A DNA stretch of 64,000 bases. It comes from Synechococcus sp. Cruz-7E5. GTDB taxonomy: Bacteria > Cyanobacteriota > Cyanobacteriia > PCC-6307 > Cyanobiaceae. Positions 18,704 through 27,591 of the stretch are shown here, in pieces. The stretch is taken from positions 186,001 to 250,000 of the forward strand of contig NZ_JAGQCE010000001.1 of assembly GCF_024345995.1 (NCBI RefSeq), written 5' to 3'. Numbering within the stretch: the first letter of the stretch is position 1; the number at the start of each line of letters is the position of its first letter. A program made the position numbers and the translations under genes. Under the pieces are notes generated by a model. That model was not told where the DNA came from. It worked only from the letters and a program-made list of their open reading frames with translations, and ran no database searches.

Positions 18704-20125
18704 ATGAGCCCAGTCTCCGCCGCCAGCCCCAAGCCGGGCGTTCCTCAGATCCTGATGGTGGCCGCTCCATCGGGAGAGGAAGTGGCGGTGAAGCTCAAAC
18801 CGAAGGCCAGCGCCGGCAAGGCCAAAGCCTCCCCCAAGTCATCCGCCAAGGCAAATGCCGACCTTGCTGCTCCTGACGCTGCTGACAAGGGCGAGGCCCT
18901 GACGGCAGCCAACACCGTCACCAGGACCCGCAAGCCCGCCGCGAAGACGGCTGCGAAGAGCACCACCGCCAAAGTCGGCTCAGCAGCCGCCAAGGCTGGC
19001 GCCACCAAAGCGAAAGCAACCACTGCCAAAGCGGCGGCCAAACCCAAGGCTGAAACAGTCAGTATCGACCTCAGCGCGGCAGCCGACGAGCTGCTCGAGG
19101 CAGCCGACGGTGCCAAGGACAAGAAGAGCTCCGCCAAGGAAAAGGCCCTGGCCAGCATCAAGGTGGGCCCGAAGGGGGTTTACACCGAAGATTCGATCCG
19201 GGTCTACCTGCAGGAGATCGGCCGGATTCGCCTGCTCCGCCCCGATGAGGAAATCGAGCTGGCGCGCAAGATCGCTGATCTGCTGCTGCTGGAGGAGCTG
19301 GCCACCCAGTTCGAGCAGGACAACGGCCACTATCCCGACAACAAGGAATGGGCCGTGCTGGTGGACATGCCACCGCTCAAATTCCGTCGGCGCCTGATGC
19401 TGGGCCGCCGTGCCAAGGAAAAGATGGTGCAGTCGAATCTGCGCCTGGTGGTTTCGATCGCCAAGAAGTACATGAACCGTGGACTCTCCTTCCAGGATCT
19501 GATTCAGGAAGGCAGCCTCGGCCTGATCCGCGCCGCTGAGAAGTTCGACCACGAGAAAGGCTACAAATTCTCCACCTACGCCACCTGGTGGATCCGTCAG
19601 GCGATCACCCGCGCCATCGCCGACCAGAGCCGCACGATCCGCCTGCCGGTGCACCTCTACGAAACGATCTCCCGCATCAAGAAAACCACCAAGGTGCTCT
19701 CCCAGGAGTTCGGCCGCAAGCCAACCGAGGAAGAGATCGCCGAGAGCATGGAGATGACGATCGAGAAGCTGCGCTTCATCGCCAAGTCAGCGCAGCTGCC
19801 CATTTCGCTGGAAACCCCGATCGGCAAGGAAGAAGATTCCCGTCTGGGCGACTTCATCGAAGCCGACATCGAGAATCCTGAGCAGGACGTGGCCAAGAAT
19901 CTGCTGCGCGAAGATCTCGAAGGCGTGCTCGCCACCCTCAGCCCCCGCGAGCGGGATGTGCTGCGTCTGCGCTACGGCCTCGACGACGGCCGCATGAAGA
20001 CCCTGGAGGAGATCGGGCAGATTTTTGATGTAACCCGCGAAAGAATCCGCCAGATCGAGGCCAAGGCCCTGCGCAAGCTGCGCCATCCCAACCGCAACGG
20101 TGTGCTCAAGGAGTACATCAAGTAG
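18704..20125 (+). CDS. rpoD: Principal RNA polymerase sigma factor (group 1 sigma-70)
   Basis: This is a sigma-70 of about 473 residues from the ATG at 18704; an ATG at 18671 adds 11 residues. Region 1.2 is [20 protein letters not shown], region 2 contains [22 protein letters not shown] and the -10-recognising [19 protein letters not shown], and region 4 has [20 protein letters not shown] for -35 binding. Region 3 is also complete. The N-terminal 150 residues are an Ala/Lys/Ser/Pro-rich, histone-H1-like tail ([20 protein letters not shown]) in place of an acidic region 1.1. Length and regions fit SigA/RpoD1, the housekeeping factor. Two dyads lie upstream. Confidence 0.95.
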   Translation: MSPVSAASPKPGVPQILMVAAPSGEEVAVKLKPKASAGKAKASPKSSAKANADLAAPDAADKGEALTAANTVTRTRKPAAKTAAKSTTAKVGSAAAKAGATKAKATTAKAAAKPKAETVSIDLSAAADELLEAADGAKDKKSSAKEKALASIKVGPKGVYTEDSIRVYLQEIGRIRLLRPDEEIELARKIADLLLLEELATQFEQDNGHYPDNKEWAVLVDMPPLKFRRRLMLGRRAKEKMVQSNLRLVVSIAKKYMNRGLSFQDLIQEGSLGLIRAAEKFDHEKGYKFSTYATWWIRQAITRAIADQSRTIRLPVHLYETISRIKKTTKVLSQEFGRKPTEEEIAESMEMTIEKLRFIAKSAQLPISLETPIGKEEDSRLGDFIEADIENPEQDVAKNLLREDLEGVLATLSPRERDVLRLRYGLDDGRMKTLEEIGQIFDVTRERIRQIEAKALRKLRHPNRNGVLKEYIK

Positions 20126-20202
20126 CCCCGATCTCCTGAGCCCTCGCTCCGTCGCTTTTCGGCCCTGAGCGAGGCGGTCCATACGGGCGGCTGCCCGTTA
20201 CT

Positions 20203-22008
20203 TTGCCCTGTTCCTTGCCGGATGGCGTGTTGATCACTCAGGGATGGATGACCTGGCTGGAGCGCGATCAGCGCCGGCTCTGGCTGGTGAGCGGCCTCGG
20301 CTATCTGCTGTTGTGCTGGCTGGCGTTCTTTCAGAACCTGGGCAGCCTCAGTCTGATGGACAAGACCGAGGCCCTGTTCGTGGAGGTGGGCCGCCAGATG
20401 GTTGAGCGGGGGGACTGGATCACCCCGATCTGGAATGGCGAATACTTCTTCGATTACCCCGTCTGGGGGTATTGGATGGTGGCCCTCAGCTTCCGCCTCT
20501 TCGGTGTGAATGAGTGGGCCGCCCGTCTGCCGGTGGCCCTGGCGGCCAGTGCGGTGGTGCTGGCGGGTTTCTGCCTACTGTGGGTCAGCGCCTCTGCTGA
20601 TGGGGGCCTGCGCCAGCGCTGGCAGAGGGCCGCCTTCGGTGCGGCCCTGCTGGCACTCAACCCCGGCTGGATCGGCTGGGGCCGCAGTTCCGTCACCGAC
20701 ATGTTCCTGGCCAGCGCCATCGCCCTGAGCCTGTTCGGTTTCTTCCTCAGCTACAGCCAGCCCGCAGGCAGCAGGGCCCGGCGCCTGGGTTTTGTGGCCA
20801 TGCCTCTGTTCAGTGCCATCGCCGTACTGGCCAAGGGGCCGGTGGGCCTGGTGCTGCCGGGGCTGGTGGCTCTGGTGTTCCTGATCGCCCAGGGCCAGCT
20901 GATCGCCTATGTGCGGCGATTGCCGTTGCTGCCGGTCGTCGTGACCTTCCTGGTGGTTGTGCTGCCCTGGTATGTCCTGGCGGCCCAGGCCCATGGCATG
21001 GCCTTTCTGGGGGGATTCTTCGGGTTCAGCAACATCCAGCGGTTCACCTCGGTGCTCTATCGCCACGCCGGCCCCTGGCACTTCTATCTGCCCTGGGTGC
21101 TGCTGTTGCTGCTGCCCTGGTCGTTTCACCTGCCTGTGGCGCTGATGCGGCTGAGGTTCTGGAAGTTGAAGACCTGGCGCCGCCAGCCTCCCCAGGCCCA
21201 GTTGGCCCTCTTCTGCCTGGTCTGGTTCCTGGTGGTGCTGCTGTTCTTCTCCGCTGCCGCCACCAAGCTGGCCGGCTACATCCTGCCTCTGGTGCCGGCC
21301 ACAGCCCTGCTGCTCGCCCTCTACTGGTTTCCGCTCGAGAGTGTCGCCCCTGAGGCCAGTGGCGGCAGCGAGCTGGTGGCTGCCCACCAGAGCGACCGGC
21401 CCCAGCGCTGGAGCGGCTGGGCAAATGCCCTGGTGTTCGCCGCCCTGGCCCCAGCCGCCGCCCTGGCCCCGCGCTGGGCTGCCACGGATCCGGCCTATCC
21501 CGGCTTTGCCAGCGCCCTCAGCCGCTCCGGCCTGCCCCTGCTGCTGGCAGTGATCCTGGCGGGAAGTGCCATCGGCCTGGTCGTCCTGCTGCTGCGTCCA
21601 GGCCGACCCAAATCTCTCTGGCTGCCGGATCTGGCCGCCATGCTGCTGCTGATGGCTTTGGTGGTGCCCCCCCTGGCACCGCTGATGGAAGCCCAGCGGC
21701 AGCGGCCGGTGCGGGAGCTGGCGGAGCGGGCCGGGCAGCTGGCAGCCCCCGGCGAAGCGCTCTGGGTGGTGGGCTACAAGCGCTACAGCGTGGTGTTCTA
21801 CAGCGGCCGCGAGGCCATTTTCCTCGACAGCCCGGAAGGTGCCCGGGAGGAACTGAGGCAACCCCCGGCGCCTGGCTCAGCCGCCCGCAGCGTGCTGATC
21901 TTCGGAGAGGAATTCCGCCTCAGGGACCTGCCGGAGACCTTGCCTGGGGCCGAGCTGCTGGAGAGCCGTGCCGGCCACCAGCTCTGGCGTGTTCCGCGCA
22001 CCAGCTGA
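20203..22008 (+). CDS. ArnT/PMT-like membrane glycosyltransferase (GT83-type)
   Basis: This polytopic protein of about 600 residues has roughly 11-12 hydrophobic segments and a C-terminal soluble part. The first periplasmic loop holds the acidic motif (MDKTEALFVEVGRQMVERGD followed by WITPIWNGEYFFDYP) typical of ArnT/PMT-type enzymes, which transfer sugars from polyprenyl-phosphate donors to lipids or proteins. The C-terminal soluble section (WVVGYKRYSVVFYSGREAIF) also fits. The acceptor is unknown. The start is TTG at 20203, or possibly the ATG at 20248. It is followed by a PAP2 phosphatase, which might recycle the polyprenyl carrier; that link is inferred. Confidence 0.85.
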   Translation: MPCSLPDGVLITQGWMTWLERDQRRLWLVSGLGYLLLCWLAFFQNLGSLSLMDKTEALFVEVGRQMVERGDWITPIWNGEYFFDYPVWGYWMVALSFRLFGVNEWAARLPVALAASAVVLAGFCLLWVSASADGGLRQRWQRAAFGAALLALNPGWIGWGRSSVTDMFLASAIALSLFGFFLSYSQPAGSRARRLGFVAMPLFSAIAVLAKGPVGLVLPGLVALVFLIAQGQLIAYVRRLPLLPVVVTFLVVVLPWYVLAAQAHGMAFLGGFFGFSNIQRFTSVLYRHAGPWHFYLPWVLLLLLPWSFHLPVALMRLRFWKLKTWRRQPPQAQLALFCLVWFLVVLLFFSAAATKLAGYILPLVPATALLLALYWFPLESVAPEASGGSELVAAHQSDRPQRWSGWANALVFAALAPAAALAPRWAATDPAYPGFASALSRSGLPLLLAVILAGSAIGLVVLLLRPGRPKSLWLPDLAAMLLLMALVVPPLAPLMEAQRQRPVRELAERAGQLAAPGEALWVVGYKRYSVVFYSGREAIFLDSPEGAREELRQPPAPGSAARSVLIFGEEFRLRDLPETLPGAELLESRAGHQLWRVPRTS

Positions 22009-22066
22009 CGCGATGATCGGGCACCATGAGTGACCCAGAACACCAACGAACCGATCGGCTGATCAC

Positions 22067-22753
22067 TTGATCCAAACCCAATCCCCGATTTTCTCCGCGC
22101 CGACCCTCACCGCAATCCGCCGCTGGTTCCGGTTGTTCGGCCCAGTGAGGCTGCTGCTCTGCGGCCTGGCGGCCCTGGTGGTGATCTGGATCGAGCAGGT
22201 GGTGCTGAGTCAGAAGGAGCCGGCGTTCGATGAGGCCGTACTGGCCTGGCTGGGAGATCGCATCCCCGAGAGCATGGGCCGCTTTCTGGTGATCGTGTAT
22301 CAGGTGAGCGGCACCCGCTTCACGGCGATGCTGGTGCTGGCGGCCTTGATCTTCCTGTTGATCAAGCGGTCGTGGAACCAGTTGATCTGGGTCGCCATCG
22401 GCACCAGCGGCATCCTCCTGATCGTGGATCGCTGGTTGAAGCCCCAGTTCGATCGTGCCCGGCCCCTGGGCCGTCTGGTGGAGGTGATCGGCCGCAGTTT
22501 TCCCAGCGGCCATGCCGCCGGGGCGGTGGTCTTCTATTTCCTGATGTGCACGATCCTGGCGGAGCGTTACCCGCAGCTGCGCCGCCCACTGGTGCTGGGC
22601 TCCGCCCTCTGGGTGGGCCTGATCTGGGTGAGCACCCTCTATTGCCGTGTGCACTGGCTCACGGACATCATCGCGGGGGCAGCCGTGGGCTTCATCTGGC
22701 TGAGCATCTGCCTGACCAGCATGCGCTTCTGCGCTGAGCGTCAGAGTGGCTGA
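22067..22753 (+). CDS. PAP2-superfamily membrane phosphatase
   Basis: This 228-residue integral membrane protein has the three acid-phosphatase motifs: KPQFDRARP (K-x6-RP), FPSGHAAG (PSGH) and RVHWLTDIIAG (R-x5-H-x3-D type). There are about five to six hydrophobic helices. Likely substrates are lipid phosphates such as phosphatidic acid or undecaprenyl pyrophosphate. The start is a TTG at 22067. It lies downstream of the GT83-like gene, and its 3' end overlaps the DUF1824 gene by eight bases. Confidence 0.88.
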   Translation: MIQTQSPIFSAPTLTAIRRWFRLFGPVRLLLCGLAALVVIWIEQVVLSQKEPAFDEAVLAWLGDRIPESMGRFLVIVYQVSGTRFTAMLVLAALIFLLIKRSWNQLIWVAIGTSGILLIVDRWLKPQFDRARPLGRLVEVIGRSFPSGHAAGAVVFYFLMCTILAERYPQLRRPLVLGSALWVGLIWVSTLYCRVHWLTDIIAGAAVGFIWLSICLTSMRFCAERQSG

Positions 22754-22769
22754 GCCCGAACCGGCCACC

Positions 22770-23174
22770 ATGAACGCCAGCAGCAGCGCAACCTCCAGTG
22801 ATCTCACCAGCCTGATGGGCCTGCGCAGCGCCCCCAGCCTGGATGCTGCCCAGCGTCAGTCCCTGGGCCAGGAGCTGAAGCAGCGCCTGGCCGCCTGCGA
22901 CTGGTTCACGATCGGTGTGATGGCCCCATCGGCCCAGGCGGCCCTGGCCGCCATGCGGTCGTGCGAGGCCGCCCAGGGCTGGAGCCCGCTGCAGGGCGAG
23001 AGCGAGGAGCTTGTGGAAGGGCCCGTATTCCTCAAGGGGAATCAGCGCACGGGCCGCTTCCTGCTGCGGGCCGAGAGCGGTCTGGGGGAGGGGCTGCTGA
23101 TCGGCGGCCAGAGCGACAGCAATCCGGAAGCCACCGGAACCTGGGGGCCCCTGCCCCTCGACTTTTTCGGCTGA
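22770..23174 (+). CDS. DUF1824 family protein
   Basis: This small soluble protein has about 134 residues from the ATG at 22770; an in-frame GTG at 22746 overlaps the PAP2 stop and could be used instead. The conserved-looking parts are LAACDWFTIGVMAPSAQAAL, a central GPVFLKGNQRTGRFLLR strand pair and the C-terminal WGPLPLDFFG. This matches the cyanobacterial DUF1824 family, whose role is unknown. hemC follows after about 95 bases. Confidence 0.78.
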   Translation: MNASSSATSSDLTSLMGLRSAPSLDAAQRQSLGQELKQRLAACDWFTIGVMAPSAQAALAAMRSCEAAQGWSPLQGESEELVEGPVFLKGNQRTGRFLLRAESGLGEGLLIGGQSDSNPEATGTWGPLPLDFFG

Positions 23175-23269
23175 TCACGGTGCAGCCTGCGCTGGCCTTC
23201 AGCTGGCCGGCCGGTCCTTAGGCTTGACCGCTGTTCTACGGCCACGCGGCCGGGCTGAGGAATCGATTG

Positions 23270-24223
23270 ATGGCTGGCACCACTCTGCGAATCGCCTCCC
23301 GCCGCAGCCAGCTGGCGATGGTGCAGACCCACTGGGTGCGCGATGAACTGACCCGGGCCCATCCGGACCTGGAGATCAGCATCGAAGCGATGGCAACCCA
23401 GGGCGACAAGATCCTGGATGTGGCTCTCGCCAAGATCGGCGACAAGGGCCTGTTCACCAAGGAACTGGAGGCCCAGATGCTGGTGGATCAGGCCGACATC
23501 GCCGTGCACAGTCTCAAGGACCTGCCCACCAACCTGCCCGAAGGCCTGATGCTCGGCTGCATCACCGAGCGTGAAGATCCCGCCGATGCACTGGTGCTGC
23601 ACGAGCGCCATCGGGGCTGCAGCCTTGAGACCCTTCCTGAGGGCAGCGTGGTGGGCACCAGCTCACTGCGGCGTCTGGCCCAGCTGCGCCACCACTTCCC
23701 CCACTTCCAGTTCAAGGACGTGCGCGGCAATGTGATCACCCGCCTCGAGAAGCTCGATGCCGGCGGCTACGACTGCCTGATCCTGGCGGCCGCCGGCCTG
23801 GGACGCCTCGGCCTGGGCCACCGCATCGACGCCCTGATCGATCCCTCGATTTCGCTGCATGCGGTGGGCCAGGGGGCCCTGGGAATCGAATGCCGCCTTG
23901 GCGACAGCGCGGTTCTTGAGCAGATCAAGGTGCTGGAGCACACCCCCACCGCCCGTCGCTGTCTGGCGGAGCGGGCCTTCCTGCGGCAGCTCGAGGGCGG
24001 TTGCCAGGTGCCGATCGGTGTGAACAGCCGTTTCGAGGGTGAGGAACTGGTGCTCACGGGCATGGTGGCCAGCCTGGATGGTCTGCGCCTGATCCGGGAT
24101 GAGGCGCGCGGCCCCCAGCAGGATCCCGAAGCGATCGGCATCAGCCTCGCCCAGCTGCTGCGCAGCCAGGGCGCTGGTGAAATTCTGGAGGAGATCTTTG
24201 CAGCGGTCAGGCCCGAAGCCTGA
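23270..24223 (+). CDS. hemC: Porphobilinogen deaminase (hydroxymethylbilane synthase)
   Basis: HemC joins four porphobilinogens into hydroxymethylbilane, the tetrapyrrole precursor of chlorophyll, haem, bilins and cobalamin. The 317-residue protein has the N-terminal [15 protein letters not shown] and substrate arginines in [13 protein letters not shown] and [16 protein letters not shown]. The dipyrromethane-cofactor cysteine is in [12 protein letters not shown]. The ATG at 23270 is preceded in frame by a TTG at 23267. The stop lies inside the start region of the ClC gene. Confidence 0.97.
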   Translation: MAGTTLRIASRRSQLAMVQTHWVRDELTRAHPDLEISIEAMATQGDKILDVALAKIGDKGLFTKELEAQMLVDQADIAVHSLKDLPTNLPEGLMLGCITEREDPADALVLHERHRGCSLETLPEGSVVGTSSLRRLAQLRHHFPHFQFKDVRGNVITRLEKLDAGGYDCLILAAAGLGRLGLGHRIDALIDPSISLHAVGQGALGIECRLGDSAVLEQIKVLEHTPTARRCLAERAFLRQLEGGCQVPIGVNSRFEGEELVLTGMVASLDGLRLIRDEARGPQQDPEAIGISLAQLLRSQGAGEILEEIFAAVRPEA

Positions 24224-26177
24224 GGCAGGCTCCGCCGCACCACTGGAAGGTGATACGCGCGGGCTTCCCTATCAGTGGAGCCTGCTGGCATGGGCCGCGC
24301 TGGTGGGGATCCTCACCGGTGTGGCCGTGGTGGGCTTCCACTACCTGCTGGGATTCATCAACAATTTCCTGTTCGGCACCCTGGTGGAGTGGGTGCTCGA
24401 TCTGGTGAGTTCTCAGCAGCTGGATCCCACCCCGGTGGAGGTGTTCAGCGCCCCTGATCCCGACTCCGGCACCCCCCTGAAGGCCCTGCTGCAGCTCGGT
24501 CTGGGCGGGGTTGGCTTTCTGCCACCGCCGCCACCGCCCCTGCCGGAGCCCACTCCCCTGCCGCCGATTGGACCCAGCGGCTGGCTGGCTTCATGGCCGG
24601 TGGTCATCGCCCCCCTGCTGGGCGGCGTGGCGGTGGGGTTGTTGCGCCAGGTGGGCCGCGATCTGGGCCCCAGCCTGCCCAGCCTGATGGCGATGGCCGA
24701 CGGGGCGGCGCCTGCCCTGCCGCGTCTGCCGGGGCTGCGGCTGGTGGCCGCCTCCCTGAGCCTGGGCAGTGGCGCTTCTCTGGGACCCGAGGGGCCGAGC
24801 GTGGAGAGCGGCGGCAACCTTGGCCTGTGGGTGGCGCTGCGGGGACGACTGCCGCCCGAATCCCAGAAGGCTCTGGTGGCCGCGGGTGTGGCAGCGGGAC
24901 TGGCCGCCGGCTTCAAGGCCCCGATCGCCGGGGTGTTCTTTGCCTTCGAAGGGGCCTACAGCGCCATTCCCGGGCGGCCCAGTCTGCGGGCGGTGCTGGT
25001 GGCAGCGGTGGCGTCTTCGCTGGTGACCCAGCTGTGCCTCGGTGATGAGCCGATCTTCCGCCTGCCGGTCTATGAGGTTCGATCACCGCTGGAGTTGCCG
25101 CTCTACCTGGGTCTGGGGCTGGTGGCCAGCCTGATGTCGTGGGCGTTGGTGAGTCTGCTGGCGGCCGGGCGCAGTGAGCCGGTGCAACAACGGTTTGCCC
25201 GTCTGCCCCTGTGGCTGCTCAATGGGCTCGGTGGCCTCGGAGTGGGTGTGATGGCCCTGGGCTTCCCCCAGGTGCTGGGAGTGGGCTACGACACGATCGA
25301 GGCCCTGCTCGGCAGCGAGGGGGGCGTGGCGCTCACCACACTGGCGGCCCTGCTGGTGGTGAAGCTGCTGGCCACGGGCCTCAGTAATGCCACGGGGTTC
25401 GTGGGCGGCGGCTTTGCACCCGCCCTGTTTCTCGGGGCCGTGCTCGGCAATCTCTACGGCCAGCTGCTGGGGGACAGCGGTTTCGGTCTGCCGGTGGCGG
25501 AGCCGCCGGCCTACGCCATGGTGGGCATGGCAGCCGTGCTTGCCGGCAGTGCCAGGGCGCCGCTGACGGCGTTGCTGTTGCTGTTCGAGCTCACCCACGA
25601 CATTCGCATCGTGCTGCCGCTGATGGCAGCCACCGGCCTCAGTGCCGTGCTGGTGGAACGCTGGCAGGGACTGGCGGACCCGGGCATGCTGGGGCCGGAT
25701 CCAGCCGAAGAGGAACGGAGACAAGGGCTGGCTGCCCTGCCTGTGATCGAGGCCCTTGAGGCGGAGGCCCCGCTGGTGCTCAAGGCCACCACCCCGGCCA
25801 GGGCGGCCCTGGGGCTGCTGATCGAAGCGCACGGCCACTGCCTGGTGGTGGAGCGCGACGGCTGGGTGATCGGTGTGGTGACCCTGATCGACCTGCAACG
25901 GGCGATCAGCGCCGGCCACGGGGTTGAAGGGTTGCCGCTGGAGGAGTGCCGCCGCTCGGATCTGCTCTGGCTGCCGGTTCAGGCGAACCTGGCCCAACTG
26001 GAGGACCAGCTGGTGCCCAATGGCCTGCGCCAGGTGCCGGTCTTCGATCTCGACGGTCCTGGACTGGCCCAGCTACCAGCCGGCTTGCCGAACAGCGGCT
26101 TGCCGGCTCATGCCCTGCTGGGCCTGGCCAGCCGTGATGGCATGGCCAGGGCCCTCGCCCGCAAGCTTCGGATCTGA
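24198..26177 (+). CDS. ClC-family chloride channel/antiporter with CBS domains
   Basis: This ClC transporter of about 659 residues starts at a TTG that overlaps hemC by 26 bases. Selectivity motifs are [14 protein letters not shown] (with the gating glutamate), [14 protein letters not shown] and [15 protein letters not shown]. The gating glutamate suggests proton-coupled exchange rather than a pure channel. A Pro-rich insertion ([19 protein letters not shown]) sits in a loop after the first membrane segment. The cytoplasmic C-terminus has two CBS-like repeats (around [20 protein letters not shown] and [16 protein letters not shown]), usually nucleotide sensors. It is convergent with the L,D-transpeptidase gene, two bases apart. 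Confidence 0.92.
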   Translation: MQRSGPKPEAGSAAPLEGDTRGLPYQWSLLAWAALVGILTGVAVVGFHYLLGFINNFLFGTLVEWVLDLVSSQQLDPTPVEVFSAPDPDSGTPLKALLQLGLGGVGFLPPPPPPLPEPTPLPPIGPSGWLASWPVVIAPLLGGVAVGLLRQVGRDLGPSLPSLMAMADGAAPALPRLPGLRLVAASLSLGSGASLGPEGPSVESGGNLGLWVALRGRLPPESQKALVAAGVAAGLAAGFKAPIAGVFFAFEGAYSAIPGRPSLRAVLVAAVASSLVTQLCLGDEPIFRLPVYEVRSPLELPLYLGLGLVASLMSWALVSLLAAGRSEPVQQRFARLPLWLLNGLGGLGVGVMALGFPQVLGVGYDTIEALLGSEGGVALTTLAALLVVKLLATGLSNATGFVGGGFAPALFLGAVLGNLYGQLLGDSGFGLPVAEPPAYAMVGMAAVLAGSARAPLTALLLLFELTHDIRIVLPLMAATGLSAVLVERWQGLADPGMLGPDPAEEERRQGLAALPVIEALEAEAPLVLKATTPARAALGLLIEAHGHCLVVERDGWVIGVVTLIDLQRAISAGHGVEGLPLEECRRSDLLWLPVQANLAQLEDQLVPNGLRQVPVFDLDGPGLAQLPAGLPNSGLPAHALLGLASRDGMARALARKLRI

Positions 26178-26179
26178 GC

Positions 26180-26875
26180 TCAGCGCACCACCACCACTGG
26201 CGTTCCCACCTCCACCATCTCGAACAGCTTGCGCACATGCTCATGGAACATGCGCACGCAGCCATTCGTCACGGCGGCGCGGGAGCTCACGGTCCAGGCC
26301 CAGGCGTTGGGGGTGCCGTGAATGCCGAACTGATTGGGTCCCTTGGTCTTGAAGCCGATCCAGCGGTCGCCGAGGGGACCATTGGGGCCGAGCACGCCTT
26401 TCTTCTGGCCTGAGCTGGTGCTCACGTACTGAGGATTGATCACCTTGTTGGTGACATTGAAGGTGCCGGTGGGTGTGGGGGTGGCGGGATCACCGATCGC
26501 CACCGGCCAGGGGCCATAGACCTTGCCGTCGCGCTCGAGGCGGATCTCACGCTTGCCAAGGGCCAGCAGAATCCTGGAGTTGCTGACCGGAGCCGCCTGG
26601 GGGGCAACCGGAGCGCCGGCCGGAGCCGGGGAAGCAGCGGGGGGCGCAGGGGGCGGGTCGGCCTGGAGGACGGCTGCCGGGCTGCCGATCGCCGGCGGCG
26701 TGGTTACCGGCGGCGTGGTCGCCGGAACGTTGGGGATCGGGGCAGTGGGGGTGAGAATGCCACTGGCCAAAGCCGGGTACGACGCGGCGACCCCGAAGCC
26801 GGCCAGACCGGTGAGCAGGCCTGCAGCGAGTGCGGCGGCTGGGGCCTGCAGCAGACGGGAGTGGTTGGAGCGCAT
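26180..26875 (-). CDS. L,D-transpeptidase (YkuD domain)
   Basis: This exported enzyme of about 231 residues cross-links peptidoglycan or attaches proteins to it. The N-terminus is a hydrophobic export segment (APAAALAAGLLTGLAGFGVA). A long Pro/Ala-rich linker follows, and the YkuD domain occupies the last 135 residues. Catalytic motifs are FGIHGTPN and SRAAVTNGCVRM, with the nucleophilic Cys, His and Arg in place. The ATG at 26875 is preferred; 26929 is also in frame. It is a separate unit from the pyrophosphatase upstream on the same strand. Confidence 0.92.
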   Translation of the reverse strand: MRSNHSRLLQAPAAALAAGLLTGLAGFGVAASYPALASGILTPTAPIPNVPATTPPVTTPPAIGSPAAVLQADPPPAPPAASPAPAGAPVAPQAAPVSNSRILLALGKREIRLERDGKVYGPWPVAIGDPATPTPTGTFNVTNKVINPQYVSTSSGQKKGVLGPNGPLGDRWIGFKTKGPNQFGIHGTPNAWAWTVSSRAAVTNGCVRMFHEHVRKLFEMVEVGTPVVVVR

Positions 26876-26937
26876 GCTGTAGATCGAGAGGCGGTGGATC
26901 GAGGCTGAGGAAAGGATCGACGAACGCACGGGGCGGT

Positions 26938-27525
26938 TCAGTTCACCAGTTTGGCGTCAATCTGCTCTAGATAGCGCGCCTCGCACTCCTTGATGATCCG
27001 AACAGCCTCCTGGGTGTTGAGAAAGCCATTGACTTTGCAGGTGCCGGGCTTCTTCAGATCCTTGTAGTGCTCCCAGTAGTACTGGGTTTCCTTGAGCCAG
27101 TGGGCGCCGAGCTGCTCGTAGCTGGTGATGTGATCCATGCGCTTGTCATCGGCCAGCACGGCGATCACCTTGTCGTCCACCTCACCGCCGTCGTCGAAGG
27201 TCATGATGCCGATGATTCGGGCCTCCACCAGGCTGCCGGGCACCAGGGGTTCGGTGACGCCCACGATCTCAATGTCGAGCGGATCGCCGTCCTCGTCCCA
27301 GGTGCGGGGGATACAGCCGTAGGCGAAGGGGTAGGAGAGCGAGGAGTAGCCCACCCGATCAAGCTTGAGATGGCCGGTTTCGGTGATCAGCTCGTACTTG
27401 TTGATGGTCATCGAGTTGAGCTCGACGATCGCATTCAGCCGCAGTTCCTCTTCATCGGCGAACGCGGGCAGCACATGCAGCAGGTTGAGCATGGTGCGGC
27501 TGGGGGCGTGGTCGATGTTCGCCAT
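26938..27525 (-). CDS. ppa: Family I inorganic pyrophosphatase, intact active site
   Basis: This soluble pyrophosphatase hydrolyses PPi released by biosynthesis. It has 195 residues. The complete DEDGDPLDIEI metal motif, YPFAYGCIPRTW, DDGGEVDDKVIAVLADD and YYWEHYKDLKKPG are all present. Unlike the paralog at 5058-5603 it keeps every core aspartate, so it is the better candidate for the cell's main enzyme. The two paralogs differ enough (the EIPAGSRNKYEYN-type block is replaced by VELNSMTINKYELI) that a recent duplication is unlikely. One may have come by transfer, but that is inference. Confidence 0.93.
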   Translation of the reverse strand: MANIDHAPSRTMLNLLHVLPAFADEEELRLNAIVELNSMTINKYELITETGHLKLDRVGYSSLSYPFAYGCIPRTWDEDGDPLDIEIVGVTEPLVPGSLVEARIIGIMTFDDGGEVDDKVIAVLADDKRMDHITSYEQLGAHWLKETQYYWEHYKDLKKPGTCKVNGFLNTQEAVRIIKECEARYLEQIDAKLVN

Positions 27526-27591
27526 GGGGCGTCGCGAAGCGGCTGCGGCGGCATCTTACGGACGCCGGGCTGAGCGGAAGCCAGGCCCGAC

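Noticed and set aside
20142-20174. CCTCGCTC...GAGCGAGG hairpin after rpoD as a terminator
   Set aside because: The arms pair, but the loop is 17 bases and no T run follows; it is too weak to list.
20575-21861. 428-codon ORF antisense to the GT83-like gene
   Set aside because: It is a Gln/His/Gly-rich shadow with no motif; the sense strand encodes a well-formed membrane protein.
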